DNA of 24,404 bases, taken from CAZZKF01 sp964654995. Lineage in GTDB: Bacteria > Pseudomonadota > Alphaproteobacteria > CAZZKF01. The translations under genes were made by a program, and so were the position numbers. Positions 1-8,939 of this stretch are shown one piece after another (position 1 is the stretch's first letter; the number at the start of each line of letters is the position of its first letter). The notes under the pieces were generated by a model that was not told the DNA's origin, ran no database searches, and saw nothing but the letters and a program-made list of their open reading frames with translations. The stretch is taken from assembly GCA_964654995.1 (NCBI GenBank), contig CAZZKF010000035.1, positions 1-24,404 on the forward strand, given 5' to 3'.

Positions 1-1070
1 CCCGGCATGCGCCCGGCCACCGGGTGGATGGCATAGCGCACCTTGACCCCGTGTGCCTTGAGGGCGTCGGCCATTTCGCGCACCGCATGCTGGGCCTGGG
101 CCACCGCCATGCCGTAGCCGGGCACGATGATCACCGAGCCGGCGTTCTTCATGATGAAGGCGCCGTCTTCGGCGCTGCCGCGCGTCACCGGCCGGTCCTG
201 GGCGGCAGCCGAAGGGCCGGCACTGTCTTCGCCGCCGAAGCCGCCGAGAATGACGCTGAAGAACGACCGGTTCATCGCCTTGCACATGATGTAGGAAAGA
301 ATGGCGCCCGATGAGCCGACCAGCGCCCCGGTGATGATCAGGGCCGTGTTCTCAAGCGTAAAGCCGATGCCGGCCGCCGCCCAGCCCGAATACGAGTTCA
401 GCATCGAGATCACCACCGGCATATCCGCACCGCCGATCGGGATGATGATCAGCACGCCGAGCACGAAGGCGAGGATGGTCAGGGTCCAGAAGGTGGTTTC
501 CGATCCGGTGAGCGTCAGGTGAACGATCAGGGCAATGCCCAGAAGGCCGAGCAGCGCATTGAGCCAGTGCTGGCCCGGAAACACCACCGGCGCGCCCGAG
601 ACCAGCCCCTGCAGCTTGGTGAACGCCACCACCGAGCCGGAAAAGGTGATCGCCCCGATGGCCACGCCCAGGCTCATCTCGATCAGACTGCCGGTATAAA
701 TGTTGCCGACCGTGCCGATGCCGAAGGCTTGGGGCGAGTAATAGGCGGCCGCGGCCACCAGAACGGCGGCCATGCCGACCAGGCTGTGAAAGGCGGCGAC
801 CAGTTGCGGCATCGCCGTCATGGCGATGCGCCGCGCGATCAACGTGCCGATGCCGCCGCCGATGAGCATGCCGACGAGGATCATTTCCCAGGTCAGCCAG
901 CCGCTGTCGCCGAGCTTGAGGGTGAGCGTCGTGAGAATCGCGATGGCCATCCCCAGCATGCCCAGCAGGTTGCCGCGGCGCGCCGATTCCGGCGATGACA
1001 GACCGCGCAACGCCAGAATGAAGAGAATGCCGGAGATCAGATAGGCGATCGCCGCCAGATTCGCTGACAT
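1..1070 (-). CDS. pntB: NAD(P) transhydrogenase subunit beta (partial, C-terminus off the window)
   Basis: This is the beta subunit of the proton-translocating transhydrogenase of the inner membrane, which moves hydride between NADH and NADP+ coupled to proton flow. The visible 356 residues start MSANLAAIAYLISGIL and hold a long series of membrane helices to about residue 260. They then enter the NADP-binding domain, with the family motif PGYGMAVAQAQHAVREMADA and the start of YAIHPVAGRMPG at the window edge. The family is usually about 460-480 residues, so roughly 100 are missing beyond base 1. The ATG at 1070 lies 12 bases after the pntA2 stop, so the gene is the third of a pntA1-pntA2-pntB operon. 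Identification rests on these motifs and on gene order, and is secure. Confidence 0.96.
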   Translation of the reverse strand, partial: MSANLAAIAYLISGILFILALRGLSSPESARRGNLLGMLGMAIAILTTLTLKLGDSGWLTWEMILVGMLIGGGIGTLIARRIAMTAMPQLVAAFHSLVGMAAVLVAAAAYYSPQAFGIGTVGNIYTGSLIEMSLGVAIGAITFSGSVVAFTKLQGLVSGAPVVFPGQHWLNALLGLLGIALIVHLTLTGSETTFWTLTILAFVLGVLIIIPIGGADMPVVISMLNSYSGWAAAGIGFTLENTALIITGALVGSSGAILSYIMCKAMNRSFFSVILGGFGGEDSAGPSAAAQDRPVTRGSAEDGAFIMKNAGSVIIVPGYGMAVAQAQHAVREMADALKAHGVKVRYAIHPVAGRMP

Positions 1071-1082
1071 GTCGGCCCCCGT

Positions 1083-1415
1083 TTACTTGTTTTTTCGGTA
1101 CATGCCCAGCATCCGCTGGGTGACCAGAAAGCCGCCGAAAATGTTGACCGAGGCAAGCACCACGGCGACGAAGCCGAGGATGCGTGACGGGTTGAAATGG
1201 CCGGCCAGCCCCTCCATCCGGGCGCCCACCGCAATCAGCGCGCCGACGATAATGACGCTGGAGATCGCGTTGGTGACCGACATCAAAGGCGTGTGCAGGG
1301 CGGGGGTCACACTCCACACCACGTAATAGCCGACGAAAATGGCCAACACGAAAATCGACAGACGGAAAATGAACGGATCGATCTCCGCCGCCTGCTGCAA
1401 GACCGTCATATCCAT
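1083..1415 (-). CDS. pntA2: NAD(P) transhydrogenase subunit alpha part 2
   Basis: A 110-residue membrane protein corresponding to the C-terminal transmembrane part of the single-chain PntA of enterobacteria. The hydrophobic stretches FRLSIFVLAIFVGYYVVWSV, ISSVIIVGALIAVGA and ILGFVAVVLASVNIFGGFLV are the expected helices. VTPALHTPLMSVTNAISS is a hallmark of this domain, and GGFLVTQRMLGMYRKNK is the usual C-terminal end. It begins two bases after the pntA1 stop and ends 12 bases before pntB, so the three genes are one transcript. A separate A2 subunit is common in alphaproteobacteria and is not a gene break. The function follows from the family; no other candidate fits. Confidence 0.96.
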   Translation of the reverse strand: MDMTVLQQAAEIDPFIFRLSIFVLAIFVGYYVVWSVTPALHTPLMSVTNAISSVIIVGALIAVGARMEGLAGHFNPSRILGFVAVVLASVNIFGGFLVTQRMLGMYRKNK

Positions 1416-1417
1416 GA

Positions 1418-2569
1418 TCAGTTGTCCCCTTCCTTGAACGCGGGGTGAACGATGCTGCCATCGCGCGTCAATGCCGTTGCGGTGACCAGTTCATCCTCCC
1501 AGTCGAGCTTGAGTGTGCCGGTCTCCGCATCCGTCCAGGTGCTCAGGAAGTTGTACAAGTTGCGGGCGTAAAGGGCGCTGGCGTCAACCGCCACCCGGGC
1601 CGGCACGTTCATGTGGCCGATGATCTTGACACCATGCGCGACGATCATCTCGCCGGGCCTGGAGAGTGTGCAGTTGCCGCCCGACTCGACCGCCAGGTCG
1701 ACGATGATGGCACCCGGCGGCATCGACTTGACCATGTCCTCGTCGATCAGCGTCGGGGCGCGGCGCCCCGGAATCAGCGCCGTGCAGATGACGATGTCCT
1801 GCTTGGCGACGGTCTCGGCAATCAGCGCCGCCTGCTGGCGCTTGTATTCGTCGCTCATCTCCCGGGCGTAGCCGCCTTCGGTTTCCGCCTGCTTGGTCTC
1901 CTCGGTCTCGACCATGACGAAGCTGGCGCCCAGGCTTTCCACCTGTTCGCGTGCCGCCGGGCGCACGTCGGTGGCGCTGACGATGGCGCCGAGACGCCGC
2001 GCCGTGGCGATCGCCTGCAGTCCGGCAACGCCGGCGCCGAGGACCATGACGCGCGCCGGCGCCACGGTGCCGGCGGCGGTCATCATCATCGGCAGGATGC
2101 GGCCGAACTCGGCGGCCGCGTCGATCACCGCCTTGTAGCCGGCGAGGTTGCTTTGCGAGGACAGCACGTCCATCGCCTGGGCCCGGGTGATGCGCGGCAG
2201 CAACTCCATGGCGAAGGCGTCGACGCCGGCCTCGGCATAGGCCTTGACCGTCTCGCGCTCGTCATAGGGCGAGAGCATGCCGATCAGCGTGGCGCCGCGG
2301 GGCAGCAGCGCCAGCTCGTCAGGCTCGCCGCCATGCATCGGGGCGCGGACCTTGAGCACGATGTCGGCATTGGCCAGCGCGGCCGCCTCGTCGTCGGCGA
2401 TCGCTGCCCCGGCTTGCGCATAGGCCTCGTCCGAAATCGAAGCGCCGTCGCCGGCACCCGACTCGACGACGACATCGAACCCCAGTCCAACATATTTCTT
2501 GACGGTATCGGGAGTGGCGGCCACCCGGTGCTCATACGGGCGGCGCTCCCTGGGCACGGCAATTTTCAT
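1418..2569 (-). CDS. pntA1: NAD(P) transhydrogenase subunit alpha part 1
   Basis: The soluble NAD(H)-binding subunit of the transhydrogenase, 383 residues, facing the cytoplasm. It has the alanine dehydrogenase/PntA fold. The N-terminus MKIAVPRERRPYEHRVAATP is typical of the family, and there is a Rossmann glycine loop GAGVAG at residues 178-183, followed by the acidic end of the second strand in SATDVRP (Asp201). Substrate-side features include MELLPRITRAQAMDVLSSQ near 121-139. It is the first gene of the pnt operon. The ATG at 2569 is the first in frame and is preceded by GGGGG about nine bases upstream. A possible promoter lies 50-75 bases upstream. Confidence 0.96.
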   Translation of the reverse strand: MKIAVPRERRPYEHRVAATPDTVKKYVGLGFDVVVESGAGDGASISDEAYAQAGAAIADDEAAALANADIVLKVRAPMHGGEPDELALLPRGATLIGMLSPYDERETVKAYAEAGVDAFAMELLPRITRAQAMDVLSSQSNLAGYKAVIDAAAEFGRILPMMMTAAGTVAPARVMVLGAGVAGLQAIATARRLGAIVSATDVRPAAREQVESLGASFVMVETEETKQAETEGGYAREMSDEYKRQQAALIAETVAKQDIVICTALIPGRRAPTLIDEDMVKSMPPGAIIVDLAVESGGNCTLSRPGEMIVAHGVKIIGHMNVPARVAVDASALYARNLYNFLSTWTDAETGTLKLDWEDELVTATALTRDGSIVHPAFKEGDN

Positions 2570-2617
2570 CTTTTACGACCCCCATTCGGTGGGCGGCCTC
2601 GGCCGCGTTCGGGCGCC

Positions 2618-2645
2618 AAGATATCAGATGAATCGGCCGGGGCAA
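2618..2645 (-). promoter_or_regulatory. possible pnt operon promoter
   Basis: Reading the minus strand there is TTGCCC (2640-2645), a 16-base spacer and TATCTT (2618-2623), about 48 bases before the pntA1 ATG. Both boxes are partial matches to the sigma-70 consensus (3 and 4 of 6). The position between the sulfurtransferase stop and pntA1 fits, but the boxes are weak, so this is a tentative call. Confidence 0.35.
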
Positions 2646-2722
2646 GGGGTTCTGCGCAGCGGCTCCGGGAATTTGCCTGACGATGACATAAAAGCCGCAC
2701 CGAAGCCGCCCGGACGGCCGGT

Positions 2723-3778
2723 TCAGTCGTTCGACGCAGGGGGTTGCGAGGGTGCAGGCGGGACGATCGTGCGTCCCGGAACGACCGGCCGGCCGAGTCG
2801 GCTCCATTCCTCCATCGAGCCGTCGAACAGATAGCTGTCGTGGCCCAGCAGCTCGCGTTCCACGAACCAGCCGAGCGCGGCGCGATGGCCGCTGGCGCAA
2901 AAGGCGACTTCCGCTGTCGGCGCCGGCAGCCCGGCCATGGCATAGAGCGCCCGCAGCTCGGAGCGGGGCCGGAAGCGGCCGTCGGCGCCGAGCAGGCGGG
3001 TCTGCTGAATGTTGATGGCGCCGGGGATGGTGCCCCGCGCTCCGGTGCCGCGGACCGGGCGCTCGCCGCGGTATTCGGCCGGCGAGCGGTGATCGATCAG
3101 AACCGCCCCGGCGCGCGCCTGCAGTCGTGCGACATCATCGGCATAAAGGATCATGTCGCGGCGCAGTTGCACGCGGAACCGGGTCGGGCGCGGATGCGCC
3201 GGCCCGGTCTCGAGCGGCGCGCCGGCGAGCCGGCGCCAGGCGGCCTTGCCGCCGTCGAGGAGGGCGAGGCGGTCCAGCCCGGCGACCTTCAGGGTCCAGT
3301 AGATGCGGGCCGCCGCGGCGATGCCGGCGACATTGCTTTCGATCGCCACCAGCACGACGCCGCGCCGGCGATCGAGCCCGAGGCCGCCGATCAGGCGCTC
3401 GAGCACGTCCGGGGGCGGAAGCTGCCCGGGAATGCCGCGGGCATCGGTCTGCCGCCAGCCGGCGGTCAGATAGTTGGTGAACACCGCGCCGGGAATATGG
3501 CCGGAGGTGAAATCCATGAAGGAGGCACCGGCGTGGTTGATGCCGATCTCGACCACGACAAGGTTGTCTGAGCCCAGGTGATCCTTGAGCCAGGCGGCAT
3601 CCACCAGCGGCCCGGGCCAGTCGGCCGGGCGGCTGGCCGGCGGCGCGGCGGCGGCGAGGTGAGCGGCCATCACCAGGCCGAGAATGGCGCCGATGAGCAA
3701 CGCGGGCACGGCCCTCAGGGCGCGTCTGCCGATCGCTATCATTGCCGAAATATTAACCATTGTCCCGTAATGAAACAT
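2723..3778 (-). CDS. exported sulfurtransferase with two rhodanese domains
   Basis: A tandem rhodanese protein that probably transfers sulfane sulfur from thiosulfate or a mercapto-acid to a thiol acceptor in the periplasm. The N-terminus has an Arg-containing segment and a hydrophobic core (about residues 18-46, ending HLAAAAP), read as a signal peptide. Domain 1 (about 55-190) has an inactive-type loop with no Cys (VAIESNVAG). Domain 2 (about 205-335) carries the active-site loop CASGHRA with Cys294 as the presumed persulfide carrier. Three start codons are possible: 3778 (AGGG four bases upstream), 3760 and 3742; the last gives the most compact signal peptide. The gene is alone and divergent from a response regulator with at most 78 bases between them. 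The exact donor cannot be told from sequence. Confidence 0.85.
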   Translation of the reverse strand: MFHYGTMVNISAMIAIGRRALRAVPALLIGAILGLVMAAHLAAAAPPASRPADWPGPLVDAAWLKDHLGSDNLVVVEIGINHAGASFMDFTSGHIPGAVFTNYLTAGWRQTDARGIPGQLPPPDVLERLIGGLGLDRRRGVVLVAIESNVAGIAAAARIYWTLKVAGLDRLALLDGGKAAWRRLAGAPLETGPAHPRPTRFRVQLRRDMILYADDVARLQARAGAVLIDHRSPAEYRGERPVRGTGARGTIPGAINIQQTRLLGADGRFRPRSELRALYAMAGLPAPTAEVAFCASGHRAALGWFVERELLGHDSYLFDGSMEEWSRLGRPVVPGRTIVPPAPSQPPASND

Positions 3779-3820
3779 GAGGCCCTGTCCGCCTTAGATT
3801 CTGCAAATGGCCGGCCCCGG

Positions 3821-5323
<1,503 letters not shown>

Positions 5324-5352
5324 CCGGCGCGGCGCTTGCCCGGGCTGCGCTC

Positions 5353-6549
5353 TTACGGGCGCCCGCTTGCCTCAGCGGAGCCGTCTTGCGCCGATGCGCC
5401 GCCGGCGTCCGCGACATCCGCCATGGTGTCGGTGATCAGCGTGTCGACCACGGCGCGCAGGGCTTCCGTCTCATCGGCGCCGGCGGCCCGCGCGGCGCTG
5501 TAGACGTGAAGCTGGCGATGCGCGCTGGTGCCGCGGCGCAGGATTTCCCGGGCGTGCTCGACCTCGGCGGTGCACTCCAGCGCAATCGCATCCTCGCGGA
5601 TGAGGTCGAGGATTTCGTCCAGCAGGATGGCAAAGGGGATGCGCTCGCCCTTGCCGAAATCGACCAGCGAGCCGTCGGTGCCGTAACGTTGCGCCAGCCA
5701 GCGGTTTTCGTCGACCAGGGTGCGCGGATAGATGCGCCAGCGCTGGTTGCTCTGGCGCAGGCGATAGAGCTTGCGCAGCAGGCAGCGATAGATGGCGGCG
5801 ACGCAGATGCAGTCATCGAGCCGGGTGCAAACGTCGGTCGAGCGCATCTCCAGCGTCGGGAAGCGTTCGCTCGGCCGGATATCCCACCAGATCTTGGTGG
5901 CGTCGCTCAAGACGCCGGCCTGAACCATCTGGGCGACCAGCCGGCGGTATTCGGCGTAGCTGGAGAAATAGTCGGGCAGGCCGGTGCGCGGCAGGCTGTC
6001 GAAGACCAGCAGGCGATACGACATCATGCCCATGTCCTCGCCGCGCCAGAACGGCGATGAGGTGCTGAGCGCCAGAAGGTGCGGCAGGAAATAGGCGATC
6101 TGGTTCATCAGATCGATGCGCAGGTCGTCATCCGAGATGCCGACATGCACATGCATGCCGCAGATCAGCAGACGCCGGGCGGCCCCGGCAAGATCGCGCA
6201 GCAGCGCATCATAGCGATCCTTGGGCGTGTGCACCTGGCTCACCCAGCTGGCGAACGGGTGGGTCGAGGCGGCGATCGGCGCCAGCCCGAACTGTTCGGC
6301 GACCTTGGCGACAGTACTGCGAAGCTGCACCAGATCGGCGCGCGCCTCGGCCAGACTGGTGCACACCCGGGTGCCGACCTCGATCTGGCTGCGCAGCAGC
6401 TCGGCAGTCACCTGGTCGGCCAGCAGGCGTTCGCATTCCTCCATGAACTCCGGCGGCGGTGTCGCCGCCAGATCGCGGGTCTGGCGATCGACGAGAAGAT
6501 ATTCCTCCTCGATGCCGACGGTGAATTCGGGTGCAGAGGGTATCGGCAT
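5353..6549 (-). CDS. carboxylate-amine ligase, YbdK / GCS2 family
   Basis: A 398-residue ATP-dependent ligase of the glutamate-cysteine ligase type 2 family. The start MPIPSAPEFTVGIEEEYLLVD holds the metal-binding acidic run EEE (14-16). The central GMHVHVG (131-137) and SPFWRGEDMGMMSYRL are hallmarks of the YbdK group, and LEMRSTDVCTRLDD is the conserved C-terminal active-site strand. Family members show weak gamma-glutamyl-cysteine ligase activity, but their real substrates are mostly unknown, so no glutathione role is assumed. The C-terminal 25 residues are Ala/Ser/Gly rich and probably disordered. It starts three bases after the stop of the N-formylglutamate amidohydrolase-like gene, so the two are co-transcribed and probably act in one process. 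Confidence 0.9.
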   Translation of the reverse strand: MPIPSAPEFTVGIEEEYLLVDRQTRDLAATPPPEFMEECERLLADQVTAELLRSQIEVGTRVCTSLAEARADLVQLRSTVAKVAEQFGLAPIAASTHPFASWVSQVHTPKDRYDALLRDLAGAARRLLICGMHVHVGISDDDLRIDLMNQIAYFLPHLLALSTSSPFWRGEDMGMMSYRLLVFDSLPRTGLPDYFSSYAEYRRLVAQMVQAGVLSDATKIWWDIRPSERFPTLEMRSTDVCTRLDDCICVAAIYRCLLRKLYRLRQSNQRWRIYPRTLVDENRWLAQRYGTDGSLVDFGKGERIPFAILLDEILDLIREDAIALECTAEVEHAREILRRGTSAHRQLHVYSAARAAGADETEALRAVVDTLITDTMADVADAGGASAQDGSAEASGRP

Positions 6550-6552
6550 GGG

Positions 6553-7365
6553 CTATCCGCTCCCGGCGGTGAGGCGCGAATCGTCCAGCACGTCGGTGAG
6601 CACCCGGGCCAGACGGCCGGCCCAGCGGGCCACCCCGTGGTGGGTGTCGATCAGGTCCTGGCGCAGCTCGACCACGGCATGGGGCAGGCCGGTGCGCCCG
6701 CCGTGGCGGTCCATGGAGTAGCCGGCGATGCGCCCCGAATAGGGCTCGTTGCGACCGACACACAGGCCGGGCTCACGCTCGAGGCGTTCGAGCAGGGCAT
6801 CGGCAAGGCGCGCATCCCGGTTCCACAGGACGCCGACCTCCCAGGGCCGCTCGAAGCCCTCCATGATCGGCGTGAAGCTGTGAATGCCGATGAACAGCGG
6901 CACGTCGTGGCGGCCGCGAAGCACCGCCAGCTCGGCCTCGAGTGCCTTATGGTAGGGGCGGTGATAGCGGCTCAGGCGGCGCTCGATCTCGTCCGCATCC
7001 AGGGTCTGGTTGCCGGGAACAAACACGCCGTCGCTGACCTTGACGATCAGCGTCGGGTCGTCCTCGGCCCGGTTGGGATCGATCAGCAGCCGGGTAAAGG
7101 TGGCGAGAACGGCGCGGGCGTCGAGCTGTTCCGAGAGCGCCCGGGTCAGCTCGGCGGCGCCGATGTCATAGGCGATGTGGCGGTGAAACATCGTCGGGTC
7201 CAGGCCCAGGGTGCCGTATTCGCCGGGCACGGCGGGGGACGCGTGATCGCAGGCCAGCAGAATCGGCGACCTGCCGGTCCCGTTGATGCGGGCAAAGGCC
7301 GGCCCGTCGAGGACCGGCGGAAACGGGTGAGGCGCCTGCGATTGAAGCGGGTCATGATCGTTCAT
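6553..7365 (-). CDS. N-formylglutamate amidohydrolase family protein
   Basis: A 270-residue zinc hydrolase of the FGase family. In histidine degradation such enzymes split N-formylglutamate into formate and glutamate; many paralogues have other amide substrates. ILLACDHASPAVP (35-47), with Asp40-His41 as likely metal or catalytic residues, FTRLLIDPNRAEDDPTL and FIGIHSFTPIM are family motifs. No hut genes lie nearby. The partner is instead a YbdK-type ligase three bases downstream, which suggests gamma-glutamyl or N-acyl-amino-acid turnover; that is inference. The ATG at 7365 has no Shine-Dalgarno but sits six bases from a good -10 box, so the message may be leaderless. Confidence 0.88.
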   Translation of the reverse strand: MNDHDPLQSQAPHPFPPVLDGPAFARINGTGRSPILLACDHASPAVPGEYGTLGLDPTMFHRHIAYDIGAAELTRALSEQLDARAVLATFTRLLIDPNRAEDDPTLIVKVSDGVFVPGNQTLDADEIERRLSRYHRPYHKALEAELAVLRGRHDVPLFIGIHSFTPIMEGFERPWEVGVLWNRDARLADALLERLEREPGLCVGRNEPYSGRIAGYSMDRHGGRTGLPHAVVELRQDLIDTHHGVARWAGRLARVLTDVLDDSRLTAGSG

Positions 7366-7371
7366 GGGGCT

Positions 7372-7399
7372 ACTATATCCGAACTCGCCGGCGGCCCAA
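7372..7399 (-). promoter_or_regulatory. promoter of the FGase-ybdK unit, probably leaderless
   Basis: On the minus strand TTGGGC (7394-7399) is followed by a 16-base spacer and TATAGT (7372-7377), which matches five of six consensus -10 bases. Only six bases (7366-7371) separate the -10 box from the ATG at 7365, so transcription would begin at or next to the start codon. The absence of a ribosome binding site fits a leaderless mRNA. Confidence 0.5.
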
Positions 7400-7493
7400 G
7401 CCGGCTTTGGCCGGATCGGGTCCCGGGGTCACGCGCGGTTCACCATTTTGCAAGCCTCTGGCGCCGCGTGGTCGACGGCGTTAATCTCGCGCC

Positions 7494-8921
7494 ATGAAAC
7501 GCAACCGAAAGACCCGCATCATCGCCACGCTGGGCCCGGCGAGCGCCTCGCCGGAGATGGTCCACCGGCTGTTTGTTGCCGGTGCCGACGTGTTTCGCAT
7601 CAACATGAGCCATTCCAGCCGCGATGACCTTCGCGCCCTGTGCACCGCGATTCGCGAGGTCGAGGCCGAGACCGACCGGCCGATCAGTGTACTGGTTGAT
7701 CTGCAGGGGCCGAAAATCCGTATCGGCGACGTTGCCGGCGGCACCGTCCATCTCGACGACGGCGCTAGCTTCCGGCTCGATCTGTCGCCGGAGCCCGGCG
7801 ATGCCACCCGGGTGGCGCTGCCGCATGCGGAAATCTACGGTGCCCTGGCGCCGGAAACCGATCTGCTGCTGGATGACGGGCTGATTCGCCTGCGCATCGA
7901 AAAGGTCGGCAAAGATTGCGTCGAGACGGTTGTGGTCAGCGGTGGCGATCTGAAAAGCCGCAAGGGCGTCAACATTCCCGGTGTCGTGCTGCCGCTCGCC
8001 GCGCTCACCGAGAAAGACCGCGCCGACCTCGAATACGGCCTCGAGATGGAGGCCGACTGGATTGCGCTCTCCTTCGTGCAGCGGCCCGAGGACCTCGATG
8101 ACGTGCGCACGCTGGTCGCCGGGCGCGCCGGCATTCTGGCCAAGATCGAAAAGCCGGCGGCGATGGCGCGGCTCGATGAGATTCTCGAGCGTTGCGACGC
8201 GCTGATGGTGGCGCGCGGCGATCTTGGCGTCGAGATCCCGCTTGAGGATGTGCCGGGCAGCCAGAAGCGGATCATCGGCGCGGCGCGGGCCGCCGGCAAG
8301 GCGGTGGTGGTGGCGACCCAGATGCTGGAATCGATGATCCATGCACCGGTGCCGACCCGGGCCGAGGTCTCGGATGTGGCGAACGCTATCTTCGACGGGA
8401 CGGATGCGGTGATGCTGTCGGCCGAGACCGCCACCGGCTCCTATCCGGTCGAGGCGGTGGCGATGATGAACCGGATCGCCGAAAAGGTCGAAAGCGAGCC
8501 GATGTATCTGCACATGCTGGAGACCCAGCATTCGGTGCCGGAAGCGACCACCGCGGATGCGATCAGCGCCGCCGCCCGCCAGGTCGCCGAAACCCTCGGT
8601 GCGGCCGCCATCATCACCTATACGAGCTCGGGCTCGACCGCGCTCAGGGCGGCGCGCGAGCGCGCCCGGGTGCCGGTGCTGGCGCTCACTCCGCGGATTT
8701 CGACGGCGCGCCGTCTGGCGCTGTTCTGGGGTCTGCACTGCGTGCTGACCGAGGACGCCCACAGTTTTCAGGACATGGTGGACAAGGCTTGCCGGGTTGC
8801 TTTTCGCGAGGAATTCGCCCGGCGCGGCGAGCGCATCGTGGTCACCGCCGGCGTGCCCTTCGGCACCCCGGGGACCACCAACATCCTGCGCATCGCCCGG
8901 GTCGGCGAGGAAATGCCCTGA
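7494..8921 (+). CDS. pyk: pyruvate kinase
   Basis: Glycolytic pyruvate kinase, 475 residues, converting phosphoenolpyruvate and ADP to pyruvate and ATP in the cytoplasm. The start MKRNRKTRIIATLGPASAS is the family N-terminus. The barrel carries VDLQGPKIRIG (68-78, flanking the B domain), the active-site strand ILAKIEKPAAM with Lys217 and metal ligand Glu219, and VARGDLGVEIP with Asp243. TDAVMLSAETATGSYPVEAV is the C-terminal barrel signature. The substrate-loop motif reads INMSHSS rather than the more usual NFSHGS, a mild variant. It is monocistronic: divergent from the FGase-like gene (128-base gap) and convergent with the DHOD-like gene. No clear Shine-Dalgarno precedes the ATG. Confidence 0.97.
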   Translation: MKRNRKTRIIATLGPASASPEMVHRLFVAGADVFRINMSHSSRDDLRALCTAIREVEAETDRPISVLVDLQGPKIRIGDVAGGTVHLDDGASFRLDLSPEPGDATRVALPHAEIYGALAPETDLLLDDGLIRLRIEKVGKDCVETVVVSGGDLKSRKGVNIPGVVLPLAALTEKDRADLEYGLEMEADWIALSFVQRPEDLDDVRTLVAGRAGILAKIEKPAAMARLDEILERCDALMVARGDLGVEIPLEDVPGSQKRIIGAARAAGKAVVVATQMLESMIHAPVPTRAEVSDVANAIFDGTDAVMLSAETATGSYPVEAVAMMNRIAEKVESEPMYLHMLETQHSVPEATTADAISAAARQVAETLGAAAIITYTSSGSTALRAARERARVPVLALTPRISTARRLALFWGLHCVLTEDAHSFQDMVDKACRVAFREEFARRGERIVVTAGVPFGTPGTTNILRIARVGEEMP

Positions 8922-8939
8922 ACGGGTGATCGCGGCGGC

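Noticed and set aside
1445..2680. 411-codon plus-strand open frame over pntA1
   Set aside because: Antisense to a conserved transhydrogenase subunit; His/Arg/Gly-rich low-complexity product typical of GC-rich shadows.
3750..3778. TAATAT box upstream of the ATG at 3742 as a leaderless promoter of the sulfurtransferase gene
   Set aside because: The -10 box is good but no acceptable -35 box occurs at 16-18 bases, so it was not listed as a feature.
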